Shown one piece after another: positions 38,801 to 53,800 of a stretch of DNA of 64,000 nucleotides (position 1 is its first letter; each line of letters opens with the position of its first letter). The translations under genes were made by a program, and so were the position numbers. The stretch spans positions 62,001 through 126,000 of the forward strand of contig NZ_VWOX01000008.1 in the NCBI RefSeq assembly GCF_008629675.1, in the 5' to 3' direction. Source of the stretch: Roseiconus nitratireducens (GTDB lineage Bacteria > Planctomycetota > Planctomycetia > Pirellulales > Pirellulaceae). A model generated the notes under the pieces. The model had not been told where the DNA came from, did no database searches, and saw only the letters and a program-made list of their open reading frames with translations.

Positions 38801-41800
38801 GAGCGCAACGACTTGGCCCGGCAATGCCGGAAAACTGGGTGTCATCTCGACCCGAACCGTGGGCGGGATCGGGTCCGGGGCCACCACGACCCGCAACGAT
38901 TCCAGGACAGAATCTGTTCCGTCGCCGACGTCCACCAAGACGTTGTATTCTCCGATATCCAACGACGTCGGCGTCCAGCTGAAGACACCGGTCGGACCGA
39001 ACGTCGCGCCCGCGGGCAGATTCCGGGGACTGAACGTCAGCGGATCGCCGTCGGCGTCGCTCGCAACGATCGCGATATTCGTCGTTTCTCCGACCACCGC
39101 GACGCGTCCGCCGGTTGGAACCACCTTGGGAGCGCGATTGATCTCGGAGACGGTGATCTGGACCGGGGTCGTCGCGACGAGCCCCGAAGGATCGGTTGCA
39201 CGAATCGTCACGTCGTAGGAACCCGCGTCGCCGAATCCGACTTGCCAACGCAAGGTAGCCAAACCGCCGTCTTCCAGAACCAACGCGGCTCCATCAGGCA
39301 AACCTTCAGCAATGACAACCAAAGAGTCTCCGTCAGGATCCGCCGCACCGAACGACACCAGCAACTCCCGTCCCTCCAATGCCGCGATCGGCGGAACCTT
39401 GGTTAACAGCGGTGCACGGTTCGTCGGGGTCACTTGAAACATCATGGTCGCCGACTGGGAATCCGCGCCGTCGCTCGCCGTGATCGTGAACGGATAGTTG
39501 CCGGCGTCTTCAAATCCCGTTTTCCAACGCAGCACACCGGATATCGGGTCAACTTCTGCTCCCGGAGGCAAGCCGGTCGCGACGAAATGTGGCACGTCGC
39601 CGTCAGCATCGGTCGCAACCAGAGTCGCAATCAGCGTGTCTCCTTCGGCGACGGTGGGAATGCTGCTTGGAACGATGGTCGGGGCTTGGTTGTTTTCCCG
39701 AACCACCAGATCGAATGTCAACGTATCGGTCAGCCCTTCACCGGACACCCCGTTGCCTGAGTCGAAAGCTGACACGGTGATCTGATAAGTACCGACTTGA
39801 TCGGCGGTTGGCGTGAAGCCGAGAATCGCTTCTCCGTACCGCGGCGACGGAATCAGGGTCACGCCGCCTGGCAATCCGGTTGCTTCCAATGCGATCGGGT
39901 CCTGATCCAGATCTTCGACGTTGATCGCGTACGTGAACGGTCGATCCACAACAGCAACCAGAGCAGGAATCGGATCAATGATCGGCGGCGCGTTGACCGC
40001 CTCGACCGAAAGATTGAATGTGTACGCTCCCGAAGCAAGGTTGTCCGCATTTCCGTTCCCGTCATCGGTCGCGGTCACCGCAACGGCATAGTCGCCACGG
40101 TGGACGATTTCCGGACTGGCCTCCAACCGCCCGGTTCCGTCGCCGTTGTCGACGAACGTCATGAAAGCCGGAAGCGGTGAGAGTTGCCCGACCACCGGAT
40201 CGGCCAACCCCGCCGTCAAGCGGATCGAATTCCCGTCGGTATCCGTCGCCGAAATTGGGATCGACAACACGGCGCCCCCCGAAACTGATTGCGAGGGAAT
40301 CGGCGCGACGACCGGTGGTGCGTTTTGATCCAATACATCGATCACGATGATTGACGTTGCGGTGGTCGCTGCCATGTTGCCGTCGCCATCGTCGGTAACG
40401 GTGACCGAGATCTCATAGCGTCCTGCCGCCTGAAAGCTTGGCTGCCAACGAATCAGTTGTGCCTCGGCAATGAATTCCGCATCATTGGGAAAGTTACCGA
40501 AAGCGAAGTGAATCGGAGGGGCGTCATAGCTTCCGAGGTCGAACGTACCGTCGGGGGCAGCGATCGGCGGGGCAAACGGATTGTCGGGATCCACCGCGTC
40601 GATGAAGATCTCAAGCGGCTGACCTTCATAGACCACACGACGCGCCGTCGGAGCGATTGCGACCGGCCCGTTGACGTTGGTGACCTCAATCGCCAGCGGC
40701 ATCGACGCGGTCGACTCACCATCGGAGACCGCGATCGTCAACCCGTACGACCCGTTTTGGTCATATCGCGGTGTCCAACTGAATCGCCCGGTTACCGGAT
40801 GAATTGATGCTCCCTTCGGAAGCGCCACGGCCCCGAACGTCAGGCCGTCCGAATCCGGATCGAACGCCGAAATCGAGAAGGAAAGCGAGTCGCCCTCGCG
40901 GACTTCACGATCGACCAGCTTGGACACGACCGGCGGCTGGTTTTGATTGATGACCACGATATCAACGGAGGCCGTCGCCAGCGAAATCCCGTCGTCCGCG
41001 GTGACCGTGACGTCACGATAACGTCCCGCCGATTCGGCAGTGGTCTGCCAGAACAATGTGCTTCGCTGCGCGTCGAAAAATGCTCCCGGCGGCAAGTTCT
41101 GCAGCGATAGCGTGACGGGAGCTCCTTCCGGGTCATACGCGGCGATCGGCACTGCAAGCGATTCGCCTTCGACCAGTCGAATGTCGTCGAGCGAGACGAT
41201 CACCGGCCGCTGATTGCCTCCGACGACCTGCAGCTCAAAAACTTGTTCGGTAAACCCGCCCAACGCGTCGATCGCCCGAACTCGAAAGGACTCCGATTCC
41301 GCTGCCGAGTCGGTTTGGAACCGCAACCGATTCGTCCCCGGCTGGATGGCCGCCCCCTCGGGTCCGTCAATCAGCACGATGGCGGGTGCGGGACCGTCGG
41401 GGTCCGTCGCAATGACGTCGTAGCTAAACGTCTGCCCGAGGGCGATCGAGGTCGGAGGACTGGAATCGAAACTCGGTCGCTGGTTTGGCACTGCTGTCGC
41501 CGAAAGTCGGTTTCGAAACTCCAGGTCCTCATTGAGCGGGTTGGCAACCGTGATGGTCCGCGTCACCGACTGGCCGACCGGCAACATTTCACCACCGAGC
41601 TCGATGACCACCGTTTCTGCGTCGCCGGGAGCAGAGTTGATCAGGCGAACTCCGTCCGCATCGGTAATCCCGTCAAGTGAAAGTCGGATGTCGTCGACCA
41701 GCGCGGTGGCCGAGCGGTTCGTGACCGTCGCCTCAAACAGGACGGTGCCATCCTTGCGATTCAGCTGTGTCCGGGAAATCGCGATTTGCGCGTCCGCGGT

Positions 41801-44800
41801 CACATCGATCAACACATCAAACTCCGCCGCAAAGGATGCTCCCAGCGGATCCCCGTTGACGCTTTGCGGGTCTCCGACGATGGACAACTCGTACCGACCG
41901 GCCGCCAACGGCGCATGCAGCAAGGTCACCCGTCGACGGGCAACGTCGTAATTCGCCGCACCGACCGGGATCGTTTGCCCGTTCTGAGTGTCAATCAATC
42001 GATACGTCGTGACGTCATCCACTCCGCCCTTGCCGGTCACCATGTCAACGTTGAATGTGATCGATGCCCGTCGTGATTGGGGTGACCCCGCGCCCCCATC
42101 GACCGGCGTACTGGCGATGACCAACGGGACCGCGGTCGGAGCCAAAGTATCGATTTGCCCACTTTGCGAGAGATACAGCGTGCCGTCGGGATGCACCGCA
42201 AGGAATTCTCCCCTCGCCCCATCGACCGCCAGCGGGGTCTGTTGACGCGATTGCAAATCGATCGCGATCAGGTCGCCCGCTTCACCGTAGATGCTGGACT
42301 CGGTACTGACGATCATCAGCCCCGCCAGCGGCGAATCCGCGGGGCCGAAAACGATGTCTTCCGGCGGAGTTTCGACCGCGATGCGTTCGACGACAATGCC
42401 TCGCTCATTGAATCGAAGAACATTGCCCCCGCCGTCTTGCGGGTCGTTCTGCGGCCATTGCGTCGCCCACAGGTCACCATTGTCATCAAACCGCATCCCG
42501 TCGACGCGGACGCCGGTGAATGGAGCAACCGTACCGGTGATCAGATCCAGGATGCTAATGCCGTCGTGAGTCGCGACGTAAAGCTGATCTCCATCGGGAG
42601 AAATCTCCAGCCCCAACGTGGCCGTGATCGTCTTGGCGGCTCGCAATCCCCCATCACTTACCGCTCCGGTTGCCGGATCGATCGAGATCAGCGGACCTCC
42701 GCCGGTTGTCGCCCACAACGTGCCGCGGCTGTCCATCACCAGGTCGTAGATCGGTGTCGACAGCGTGAAGGTCCGAATCGCATCACTTAGATCGCCACCT
42801 GTCGTGGGAAACTGAGACAGCACATTGCGTCCGGCACCCCCGGTGACCCAAATCGACTCGCCCGATGGATCGACCAGCACTCCCATCGGTCCAATCCCGG
42901 CGCCGCTATCGGCAAAACCGGTTACGAGGGCCGCAGCCACAAAGGGCTCGTACGCTGTCGCGAACCGGCTGGCACGCAGCGGAACGCTGGGATTCGGGAT
43001 CTGGTCGCGCAACTGCTGAAACACCAAACTTCCCGGTTCATCGGAGGGGACGGAATCCGGCGGCAGCGGGTTCTCATTCGTTCCGGAGAATTCAGGAGGC
43101 GTCCCAAGATTGATGTTCGGGTTGTAAGCCGGCAGAAAGACTCCGCTGGGCGCGCTTTCCACGTTTCCCGCAAGGTCCGATGACACAACGATGAATCTGA
43201 CGATCTCACCAGGGTCTGCCTGAAAGATCAACGATCGGTCGAACGTTCGCCGCTGAATCGCCAAATAGGCTCCGCCGTCGCGAGAAACGTAAACGGAAGA
43301 ATCCGCCACACCTGATCCGCCTGGATCGTCGGTGGCCGACCACTCGACGCGATAACGATCACCAGCCAGCGGTGTGGTAACCAAGGTGGTCGTCGGCGGC
43401 ACCGTGTCCAGGGTCGCAGCGTACAGCGCCGTTTCGACGGGATCCGCTTGATTGACAAAGACGCGAGCCAGCGCAGACGTTTGGGTGCCGGTCGGGATCT
43501 CCCGTTCGGCGAGCAACCAGTAACCGACCGTCGCCGTTTGTCCGGGACGCAAGAATCCGACACTGGGATCCTGAACCGGCAATCCGGTGGCCGGGTCCAC
43601 GGCGCGGAGCAACCACACCGCTGTTCTGGTCGTCGCATCGACACCTGCGGTCACCTGCAAAGTGAAGCCGTCGGCCGAAAAATCGAACTCTCCGGAAAAC
43701 GCGGCGCGCGCGCCGGGGATGTCGATTTGCAGGTCTCCCACGCGAAGATCGGATAACTGAAACGTGCGAATGTCCAATGCGGGATCGATGCTTTGGACGA
43801 TCCGCAATTCGTTGACCGACTCTCCAGCGCTGATCGGCTGGTCCACCGTGACTGAAAACGGAAGCGGGGTATCGGCCGGAAGAAAATTTGCATCACTTTG
43901 ACCGCTCGGTCCGTCGATCGCGACGGTTTGCGAAGACCCCGCCGTCCCGACGAAAAACTGCTGAAGATCGGGGGAATCGACCGGCAAGATGCCAACCACT
44001 TCCGGAAATCCCGCGCGGACCCGGAAGGCGACCTGACGCGTTGCCAATCGACTTCCCAAATCAAAAACGTCCTCGGCCGGGATCTCGCCTCCGCCGAAAG
44101 CGTCTGGCGTTTCCCCAACGATTCCACGCACCAGGGCGACCAGGTCTTGGGCAAGCGTTTCTTCGTCGACAAAACTACCGCTCGAACGCACTGCACTGAA
44201 CGCATCCCGGAACGCGCCTTCGGCAAGCGCCGTGTAGATCCCGGGAAGTGCGCCCACGATCTGACGATCAATCACCAGTTCCGGTGGAACGTCCTGTTGA
44301 CGCAGCAAGCCGGAGTCGCGCAGGGCCAGAAGATAGCTGTCGACCCAGGATGCTTCGTCCAGAATGGCACTTCGCAAATCGCTCCGCAAGTCGGCGGTAT
44401 CGAGCAATGTCTGTCGAGCTGCTTGCGCAACTTCGGACTGAAAAGCGATGTAATCTTCCGCCGACATCGGTGTGACCGATGAATGGACATAGAAGTCAAA
44501 AGACAGGGCTTGCAGCTCGTCGGGGCGAAGTGACTTCAAAAAGTCGGGGTCTTCCTCCAGCAGTCTCGGCAACTCCGGATAGATCTCAACCAAAAATGTG
44601 TTCGATGCTATCGCGGCGGTCGGCAAATCGATCACGAACGCTTCACTGACATAAACGCCGTTGACGTTGACAACCGGATCCAGATTCTGCCCCGTGTCAA
44701 ACCTTCCGAAGTCGATGCCCAAATTGCCCGTGACGCGGATGGCTTCACCGGGAATCAGATCTTGCTGCGGATTCTTGATCCGAGGTACGTGGATCGACCA

Positions 44801-47800
44801 CTGCACGTAAGGACTATCGATATTGGTCAGACTGGCGGCCGTCACGTTATAAAGCCCCGTTTCGCCCAACCCAATCAAGCTAGGTCCGCCCATCCCGACA
44901 TCGCTGTCCAACTCCATCTCGGCTTCAATCAACACGCGATGCGGAACGATAGCCGATTGACCGTCGGGATTGGTGACGACCAGGTCGTACAACCCCAATT
45001 CAGCGCCGGTCAGGTCGAACGTCGCGACGATCCGTGTCGCATCGACCACTTCGTAATCAATGGGGAGGTGCTCATCGAACTGAGGACGAACCAGTTTGAC
45101 CGTCGCGAGCGGATCAAAATCCGCCCCCCCCAGATCGATCGTTGCGTACGCGGAATCGCCGAGCCGATCCGTCGAAACCGACGCGACGTGCAAAGGCAGC
45201 AATCTGGCACGCAACCGAATGTCGCCAGCCGATCGCCCGCGGACAAGGATGTAGTAGTTCCCTCCGCGAGTTCGCGGCACCAGCAAACGCTGCGACTCCG
45301 AGAGCGCCCCCGCGAACTTGCCATCAAAATCGGAGGAGCTCGGAACGCGTTCGAATGCCGCGTACAGCTCTAACGATGCCGACGTCGCGTCCGCGGTCAC
45401 TTCCAATGTCTCACCGGGCGGCACGTTGATTGAATACACAACCGCACCCGAATCACCGAGCGTGAACACCTCGGGCACATCCAACAGCAATTCGGGCGTG
45501 ACGATGTTCAGGGTTTGCGCGGAAACCGTGTCGTTATTCAGTCGCAAACTGCCTTCATGGATGTCATCGAACACATCGGTGCGGGCGACAACCGAATAGG
45601 GTCCTGGCAAAACCGGCGGCAACGCGACCGTCAACGAACCGGTATAGAATTCACCTGGCTGAAGCGTGCGAGACGGCGTCGGATCGTCCACTCCGGTTCG
45701 TCCCAAAAGACGGTCGCCAAATCCGATCTCCGCATCGGTGGAGAGATAAAAGGCGTCATCCCAGATGCCCCGGACGACTTGGTCATCGCTGGCATTCCTG
45801 ACCGTCCACGTGACCGTAACGCGACCATCGGACGCGACGGAAACCGGATCGAACGAAACGCTTTCGACAACCAAGTCGGCCGGCGGCGGCAATTCGATCA
45901 GAATCGGATCGGCGGAAACGGTTCGGTTGTCCGACTCATTGGATTCTTGAACGTTTCCATACGGCCGGAGTGACCGCATCGGATCGACTCGCGCGATCAC
46001 GTAGTAGGGCCCGGACAATCCAGCCGGCATCCGAGGCAAGATCTCGGTGGTGACGGCGCCGCCCGACAAAATCAAATCTTCGTAGTCGATCTGTTCCAGC
46101 AATCGGTCACTGCGCGGATCGAGAGAGACGTCTCGAGAGAGGTAGATCTGCACCGTGAAAGGAAGTTCGCGTTCGGGGACATCACCTCCGCCGGTGTTGG
46201 AAAGTTCAACCGAAATCGGGATCGGCAAACCGGCTTCTAATCGCTCCGGAACAATCAAGTCGGTCACGGTCAGGTTGGGCTGCTGCACCAAATTGACCGA
46301 CACGGGGATCGAGCTGACGTTGTCGATTTCGTCGGCAAACTCGGCAACGGCTCCGAATTCGCTGATCTGGTGAATCCGCGGAAACCCGACGCTGGATGGA
46401 TAGGGTTCAACATTTCCACCGTGCTGATTGAACGACCGCGTGTAGACGGAGTCCGTTGCGACGAGAAAATAGAACTCTCCGCTGATGTTGTCAGGCAGCT
46501 GCACACTTGCCTCAACCACGTAGGATTCTCCGACGCCCAAACCGCCGTCATGCCGCAGCTCTGCCAAAGGCAAATCGTAGGGGTCCAACGTCGGATCGGT
46601 TGAGATGTAAACGACGTCGTTCCAGAATCCCGTCCGCGTCCTGCGAGTACCGTTGTTGGTCACGCGGAAGTTGACGTCGGTGAATCCACCGGAGTCGACC
46701 GGCGAATCCACCCGCAACTGGGATACCCCCAAGTCGGCTTCCCGATAGACGATATCGATTTCAAGCGGTTCGGAAACATTGTTCCGCTTGTCGCGCCGCT
46801 CCCAATTGCTGTCCAGGAACGTTTTGGGCCAATTGGGGAAGCTGCCTTCACTTGGCGACGCGTAGTAAGGACCGTAGCGACCGACGGACAAATCGGTCAG
46901 CACATGAATGAAATACGTCCCGTCAGCGCCCACCGGCACCGGGAATTCAACGTTGGCCGTGTAGCTTCCTCCGACGCCCAGGGGATAGGCGATGGCATCG
47001 TGGTCATACGTCGCGACACGTCGGGCGGCGCGGTAGTCAAATTCTGGGGACTGAGAGATGTAGATCAGATCCTGCCAGCGTTGCGTCACGGACGACGTGG
47101 GAGACGTTCCCAGATTCGACACCGTGTAGGACAAAGTCACCGGTTCGCCGCTGAACTGCATGCCGGGGTCCACCGACATCGAAGTGACTTGCAAGTCGAT
47201 GAAGGCATCGGTGACTGCCGATGCTGCGGCGCGGGAATTGTTGTCGGTAAACGGTCCTTCAAAAACCGTTTCCAGTTGGCTGGTTGGACCTGCCAGGATC
47301 GCTCGAAGCTCATTTGACGAGAACTGATTCAGATCCGCCAAGGAAACTTCCAATAGCGGCTTTCCCGTCGCTGACTCCACGCGTTTCAGGATGGCTTCCA
47401 CCTCCTCCAAAAGCGACGGCTGGCTGGTGATCGCCAGATTCGGGTTCAAATTGGTGGTGACGATGAAATGCGAACCGGAAGCCGACGGTGGTAGCGTGAA
47501 GGTCGCCGCTTGCTCGTATTCCTCTCCGACGTCCAGCGCGCCGTCGTGCGGCAACGCAAAAACCAATGTGTCGGTGTTGTCGAAAACGTCGTCGTCGGAC
47601 AAATAGATTCCGTCCGCCCAGCGTCCTCGGTCGGTAACGGTCGCACCGCGATTCTCGACCCGCCACGAAATCGTGACTTCTTCGCCACCGATTGCCGACG
47701 CGGGTGCAACGACGTCGTTGACCTGCAAATCGGCCGGCGGTGTCAACAACACGGTTATCGGAGTCGCCCGGAAATTGTTCCCATCGATATCGTTGGGCGC

Positions 47801-50800
47801 ATCGGGATTCAGGTTGGTCGCGAACTGGTTTTCAAAGACCGCATCGTTTGCGTTGGACCAGACGGTGATAAAGAACTGTCCTTCGATCCCCGCGGGCAGA
47901 TTGACCTGGGCCGCATTCTCGTAGAACTCATCGACGTCCAGATTGCCGTAGCGGCTGATGGACTTCAAACGAACATCACCTCGCGCCGGATTTGGGCGAT
48001 CGACGTCTCGGGCCAACCAGATTTCATCCCGCCAATAATCCGGATCGGTGGGCCCGACGCCCCTGTTGGTCACGCGGTAGCGAACGGTGATGGTGTTGTC
48101 GTCAAAGGTCTCCAACGGAGCGACGACGTTGGACATCACCAGATCCGGTGGGGGAACCGGAACCGCGTCGATCGAAATCGGAATCGCAAGCGTGTTGTTG
48201 TTCTCCGCCCCGAGCGAAGAATTAGCGGCTTCGCTGACTTGATTGCGGTCGTCGGTCGAGACAATCAAAAACGCGTTCCCGGACACTTCGCGTGGCAACG
48301 TAAAGGTGGCGAACGTCTGGTAGTTCTCACCGCTTCCCAGTTTGCCTCCGTTGTCCAGATAGGTGCTGGAACCGTCGATTGGACGCAGCGGGATGTCACC
48401 TCCTCCCAGCGTCGCTCCGTCGAGCGAAAGGTACACGCGGTCACTCCAACGCGAACCACCGGTGGGCGTCTCCCTTGCGCCCAAGTTCTCGACGATAAAA
48501 CTGACGTCGATGACCGTTCCGGCGGTCACCATGTCCGGTCCCGTCAATTCTCGAATCTGTAGATCGGGTCTGGGCTGAGCCGAAATCGTCAGCGCTTGAG
48601 CGGAGCCAATGTTGTTGGCCTCGTTTGTTTCCGAGACACGGTTCCGGGAATCGGTTTGCACGCTGACACGGTAACCGCCCAACAGTCCCGGCAACCGGAC
48701 CAACTCACTTCGCGTATAGGATCGCCCCGGCGGCAGCGGATCGATTCGATCAAATGCCCCCAGAGGAATCTGCTGATTCGGGTTATCGATCGGAGACAGA
48801 TAGACATAGTCTCGCCACGCCCCGGGGATCTCATCCAAACCCTGGTTTTCGACGGTCCAAGAGACTTCAATGCTTCGAGTGTCCTCCGCCGCCGCCGGCG
48901 CGACAACCGAAGTCACCGTCAGGTCATACTCGAGAGGCGGCAATCCGGTCAGCTGGATGGGATCGGAGACTCGGCGGTTGTTGACATCATTGAAGATGAA
49001 CTCGTAGGGTCCGCCGGTTTCGACGACCAGGTACTTTTGACCGTCAGCGGTTCTGGGAATCGTAACTTGCGCGGTCCGGGTGTAACTGCCACCGGACGGC
49101 AACGCACCCAGCCGCGAAAACTGCCCCAGGTAAACACGACCGTTGAGGCCGGATGCGTCATCGGCCAGATAGATCCGGTCCGGCCAACTGGTCCTGTCGG
49201 TCGCATCGATGCCCAAGTTGCTCACAGTCCAAGTCACATCGATGGTTTCGGATCCGGTCGCATTCTGAGGGGCGATGACGGAATCGACGACCAAGTCTGA
49301 GTACGTCCTCGGTGCAACGTCGAGCGGATTGGCGAGGGCTACATCGTTGTCGGCCGTCCCCAATTCAAAGACCTGATCACCGACATCGGTACGAACAAAC
49401 AGCGTAAAGCGACCGGTGGAACTGGCCGGAAGGGTGACCCGCTCCGTGCGCGTGTAGCTGGCCGACACCGGCAGGGCGCCCGTGTGGGAGAAACGCGCCA
49501 CCTCGATGTCGTCTCCGTTTCCAATGACTGCGTCGCGGCTGAGCACGATTGCGTCGGTCCAACGATTGACGCGTCCAACTCCTTGGCCGACGTTGGACAC
49601 CGTCCACGTGACCGGCAATTCGACGGGGCTGCCCACAATCAATGACGGAGCATCGATCTCGCTTACCGTCAGATCCGCGTAGGGATACGAGCTCACCGCA
49701 AATGGATCGCTGGCAAGTTTGCCGAGCATCTCACCATCACCTTCGGGAATCGCATCGAGATCATCGGGTACCACGATCAGATAACCCGTCACAGCGATGC
49801 CATCGGGCAACGTCACCGCTCGAGAACGGGAATACTGATCATCGACTTCCAGCACCCCTCCTTCCGGCCAGGCAGCAATCTTTTGATCGGACACATCCAG
49901 CTGTGTATCCAAGGAGAAATAGATCGCGTCAGTCCACTGCCCTTCCAATCGGGAACTGCCGTCGTTGCTGATCGTGTACTCAACGGTCACCGAACCGCCA
50001 CTGACCGCACCGGCACCAACGTTCACGGAAACTGACCGGGCAACTAGATCCGGCAACGGAAGGTTGGTGACCGTCGTCGTGGCACTGGCAAAAACGTTGT
50101 TCCCTTCGCCGCCGGGCTCGTCCACGTTGTCACCGACGTCGGTGGCGACCAAGACACGGTAGTCGCCATTGGCAACCGAAGCGGGGACTGAAATCGATTG
50201 TGTCGTCGTGTACGATTCTCCGGGGCCGAGCGCACCGGTGCGGACGAAGGCACCGATCGCCGTGTCGTTGCCATCAAGAATGTCATCTTGACTCAGGTAC
50301 AGCCGATCGACCCATTGAACGTTCTCGGTGGTTGCCGTTCCGACGTTGCGCACCCGGTACGTGACGTCATAGCTTGCCCCCCGGCCCAGCCCGGGCGGCA
50401 CCGTGACGGCTTCAGCCATCAAGTCCACGGGACTGCTGACAAAATCGACATGGACGGTTTCTGAATTCGCGTTGTTTAGAGAAGCGAACTCGAAGACGTC
50501 ATCGCCGGTGTCAGCAGCGACAAACAAGTAGACGTTCCCCGACAGCCCATAGGGAATGTCGATTTGTGTTGACGCAGCATACGTCTGCCCTGTCGCCAGC
50601 GATTCACTGACGGAGACGTTGGCCAGTGTGAGATCGTCCGCATTGCCGTAGAAGCGATCCGTTGACAGCACCACACGATCCGACCAGGTCGCGTCCAGCG
50701 GCGTTCCGTCGTTCCTGCCGACCCAACTGACCTGTACCATCCCCCCGTTCTCGAACGCGCCCGACGCATCGATGGATTCGATCACAAGATCCGGGCTGGC

Positions 50801-53800
50801 GAGGGTGATGATCCCGGTGAATCGGTCTTCCGCGGCTTCGCCAAACACCGCATCGCCGTCTTGGTTCATCGGGTTTCCGACCAAATCGTTGATCTCGGGA
50901 CCAACCAGCAGCACGTAGTCCCCGGGAATGGTTTGCGTGGCAAACCGCACGCGCACCAGGTCCACATCTCGGTAAACCAATTGGCTGATCGGAATCACAC
51001 CCTGGGGACCGGAGAGCTCGATGTCCGCAATGGAAAGCGTTTGCGGATTGATGGGTTCGTCAAACTCAATTTCGAAGTAGTCAAATGGTTGGCTTGGGGC
51101 CGACGGCGAGACCCGAAAGACCCGCGGCCCCCCGGCATCGATTCGAAAACCACGAACGAAAACATCCTGTGTCGATTCGCCCGCAATGCCGTCGCCATCC
51201 TGATCCATGGCGACGCCGCCGAGATCAAGGATGTCTGGCCCGATGGCGAACGTGTAGTCGCCTCCAGTGCTTTGTGAGGGAAACCCGAGTCGGAACTGAC
51301 GAGGCGAGATCCGCGAAATCGACGTGATCGCGATCGCACCGTTGGGCCCCGTGACGGTCACGTCGTCGGGGGTAAAGGAGGATAGATTCAGCGGTTCACT
51401 AAACGTCAACTCAACGGAGTCGACCGTGTCCACCAGGGTTCCGGTGGGTGCAAAGCTTTCGACAAATGGCCCGGCGCCGGACAGCGTCAAACTGGCCTCG
51501 TAGCGATCTTCCAATTCACCGGGAACGGTGTCCCCGTCACGATTCATTCTCTCACCGGCCAAGTCGGTGATTCCAGGACCGATCTGGATTCGATACTCGC
51601 CATCTGCAGTACTGCGATCCAGATCGATCCGATAGGTAAGATCGCCAAGACGTCGAACCCCCAAGACGTCGACAACACCCGCGGGTCCCTGGACACGCAC
51701 ATCAGCGGTCGAAAACGAGCCCTGATTGATTGGCACATTGAAGATGACATCAATCTGTTCGAGCGCACCGCTGATGGCTCCGGACGGGAATTGCGAGACA
51801 ATGGCCAGGGGATCACGATCGACGGTGATGGACGCAGCAAAAACATCCTCGGGGGTGCCGCCGACGTGATCACGGTTCTGGTCCATCAAGTTGCCGTCCG
51901 CATCGCGCACGGTCGGATCAACGCGAACTTCGTAGGTGGCGTCGACGATCTGACGCTGGAAGAAAACGCGAAACCGCCGGTTCGTCTCGTCGAGTGGCGT
52001 GATCGCCTGGGTCTCGATGTCGGACTTGGGTTCGACTGGATTTGTCTTGACCGTCAATCCGTCGGCAGCGCCCACCAGCTTGAACAATGCCGAATCAAAT
52101 TCATCTGCTTCGCCCTGCACGGCCGACAACTCGAACGCCGAACCACCGCTGCGCTGGAACATCAGCATTCGAATTGGATAGTCGCCAGCCGCGGGAAAAT
52201 CGAACACGTGCAGATCGGTGGCGAATCCCCGAGAGGCAGCGTACTGTCCGCTCAGCGAACCGATTGTCAGCCGGTAGCCGTCATCGCTTGACGCCGCGAA
52301 CGTCCATTTGCCGGCGGCTGGAATCGTGATCGTTGCCGCCGCATCGAGCAAGTAATCGGTCGTGACCGATTCGGGCAAAGGAACACCATGGCCCGAGCCA
52401 TAATTGCCGACGGACGGACCGAAATTGATGGTTTCCTCATTGGCGTCAGCAACCCGCGCTTGCAGCGACTCGAACACCGAAGTCCGGATCGCGGCATCCA
52501 AATTGGAAAGCGAATCCGTCGATTGAATGGCACGCACCGTGAAACCGTCAATGATCGACTGCGGGTCGTAGGCATCCAGCAAAGCCTTTGACGCGGCATC
52601 AAACAGCGAGACCGATCCTCGGGTGAGGGTCATGGGATCGACCGGTTCATCGAAGGTCAGGTCGACAAACTCTAAAACCGATGATGTTGTCCCACTCGGA
52701 TCGTGAGTGACGACCCTTGGCCCGGTGACGTCGTTGAATATCGTGCCAACAAAGACGTCTTCCGTCGCCTCGCCGGCAATGCCGTCTTGATCCTGATCCA
52801 TCGGGATACCGCCGGTGTTGAAAATCTGCGGCCCGACGGAGATCGCGTGGTCGCCACCGATGTCGAGAGTTCGATCGAGTGTGACGTCAACAATTTGGTC
52901 CGTGACCGGGTGGATCGACTCCAAGTTGGCAGCCGAGGGGCCGGAGTATCCGAAGTCACTCAATTGAATTGAGCCCGCGTCGACTTGCTGAGTGAAATAG
53001 ATTCGAAAACGATCCCGCGCGGAGTCCATTTCGATCGGCTGGCCGTCGCGGATTTCGATGACGTCCGCATTGCTGACGCCGCGATCGATAATCGACACGT
53101 CGTCGATGCGGCCATCAAAAAAGCCAGCATTGTTGTAGGTCGTACTCCCGAGCCGCACTCCGTCCGCCGCCGGCACGTAGGAGGCACCAATGTCGACGCT
53201 ATTACGAAGCGCCCCATCGATGAAAACCCTTAGCTCGCTTCCATTGAGCGTTGCCGCGACGTGGGCCCATGTACCCGGGACCGCTGCGACACCGGAGTCA
53301 AGGAAGCTTCCGTTCTTGTAGTGCGCACCATAGTTGCCATCGCGAACGGCGATGGACCAATCCCGACTGCTGGCCTCGCCACCCGCGATGCCGATCCGGC
53401 CCGCACCAGGGACGGAGCTCGGATTGACCCAAGCCGCGACCGTCCAATCGGCCGCTGGCGCCCACTGGCCCAGGTCGACATAGTCTCCGACGCCATCGAA
53501 CAAAAAGGCTTGGCCGCCATCGTGGCCCAGCGCAAAGGATGTGTTGCCAAGCACCGCGCCGTTGCGTTGCCCCGATTCGTCGTTGCCGTTTCCTTCGGCG
53601 AGGTAACGATGATGAAGCGACGCCGGCAGTTCGGCAATCTTGGCGATTCGCGCAACCTGCGGTCCCAGCGGGCGGTCCGCGGCTGTCAAAAAATTGCTGT
53701 AGTCCACGTAGTCCGTCACCGCAGTTCCGGCCACGTTCAGATTGACGACACCATCGGCATCGGACGGATCATTCGGTCCCGCGGCATCGCCCCAGTAGTT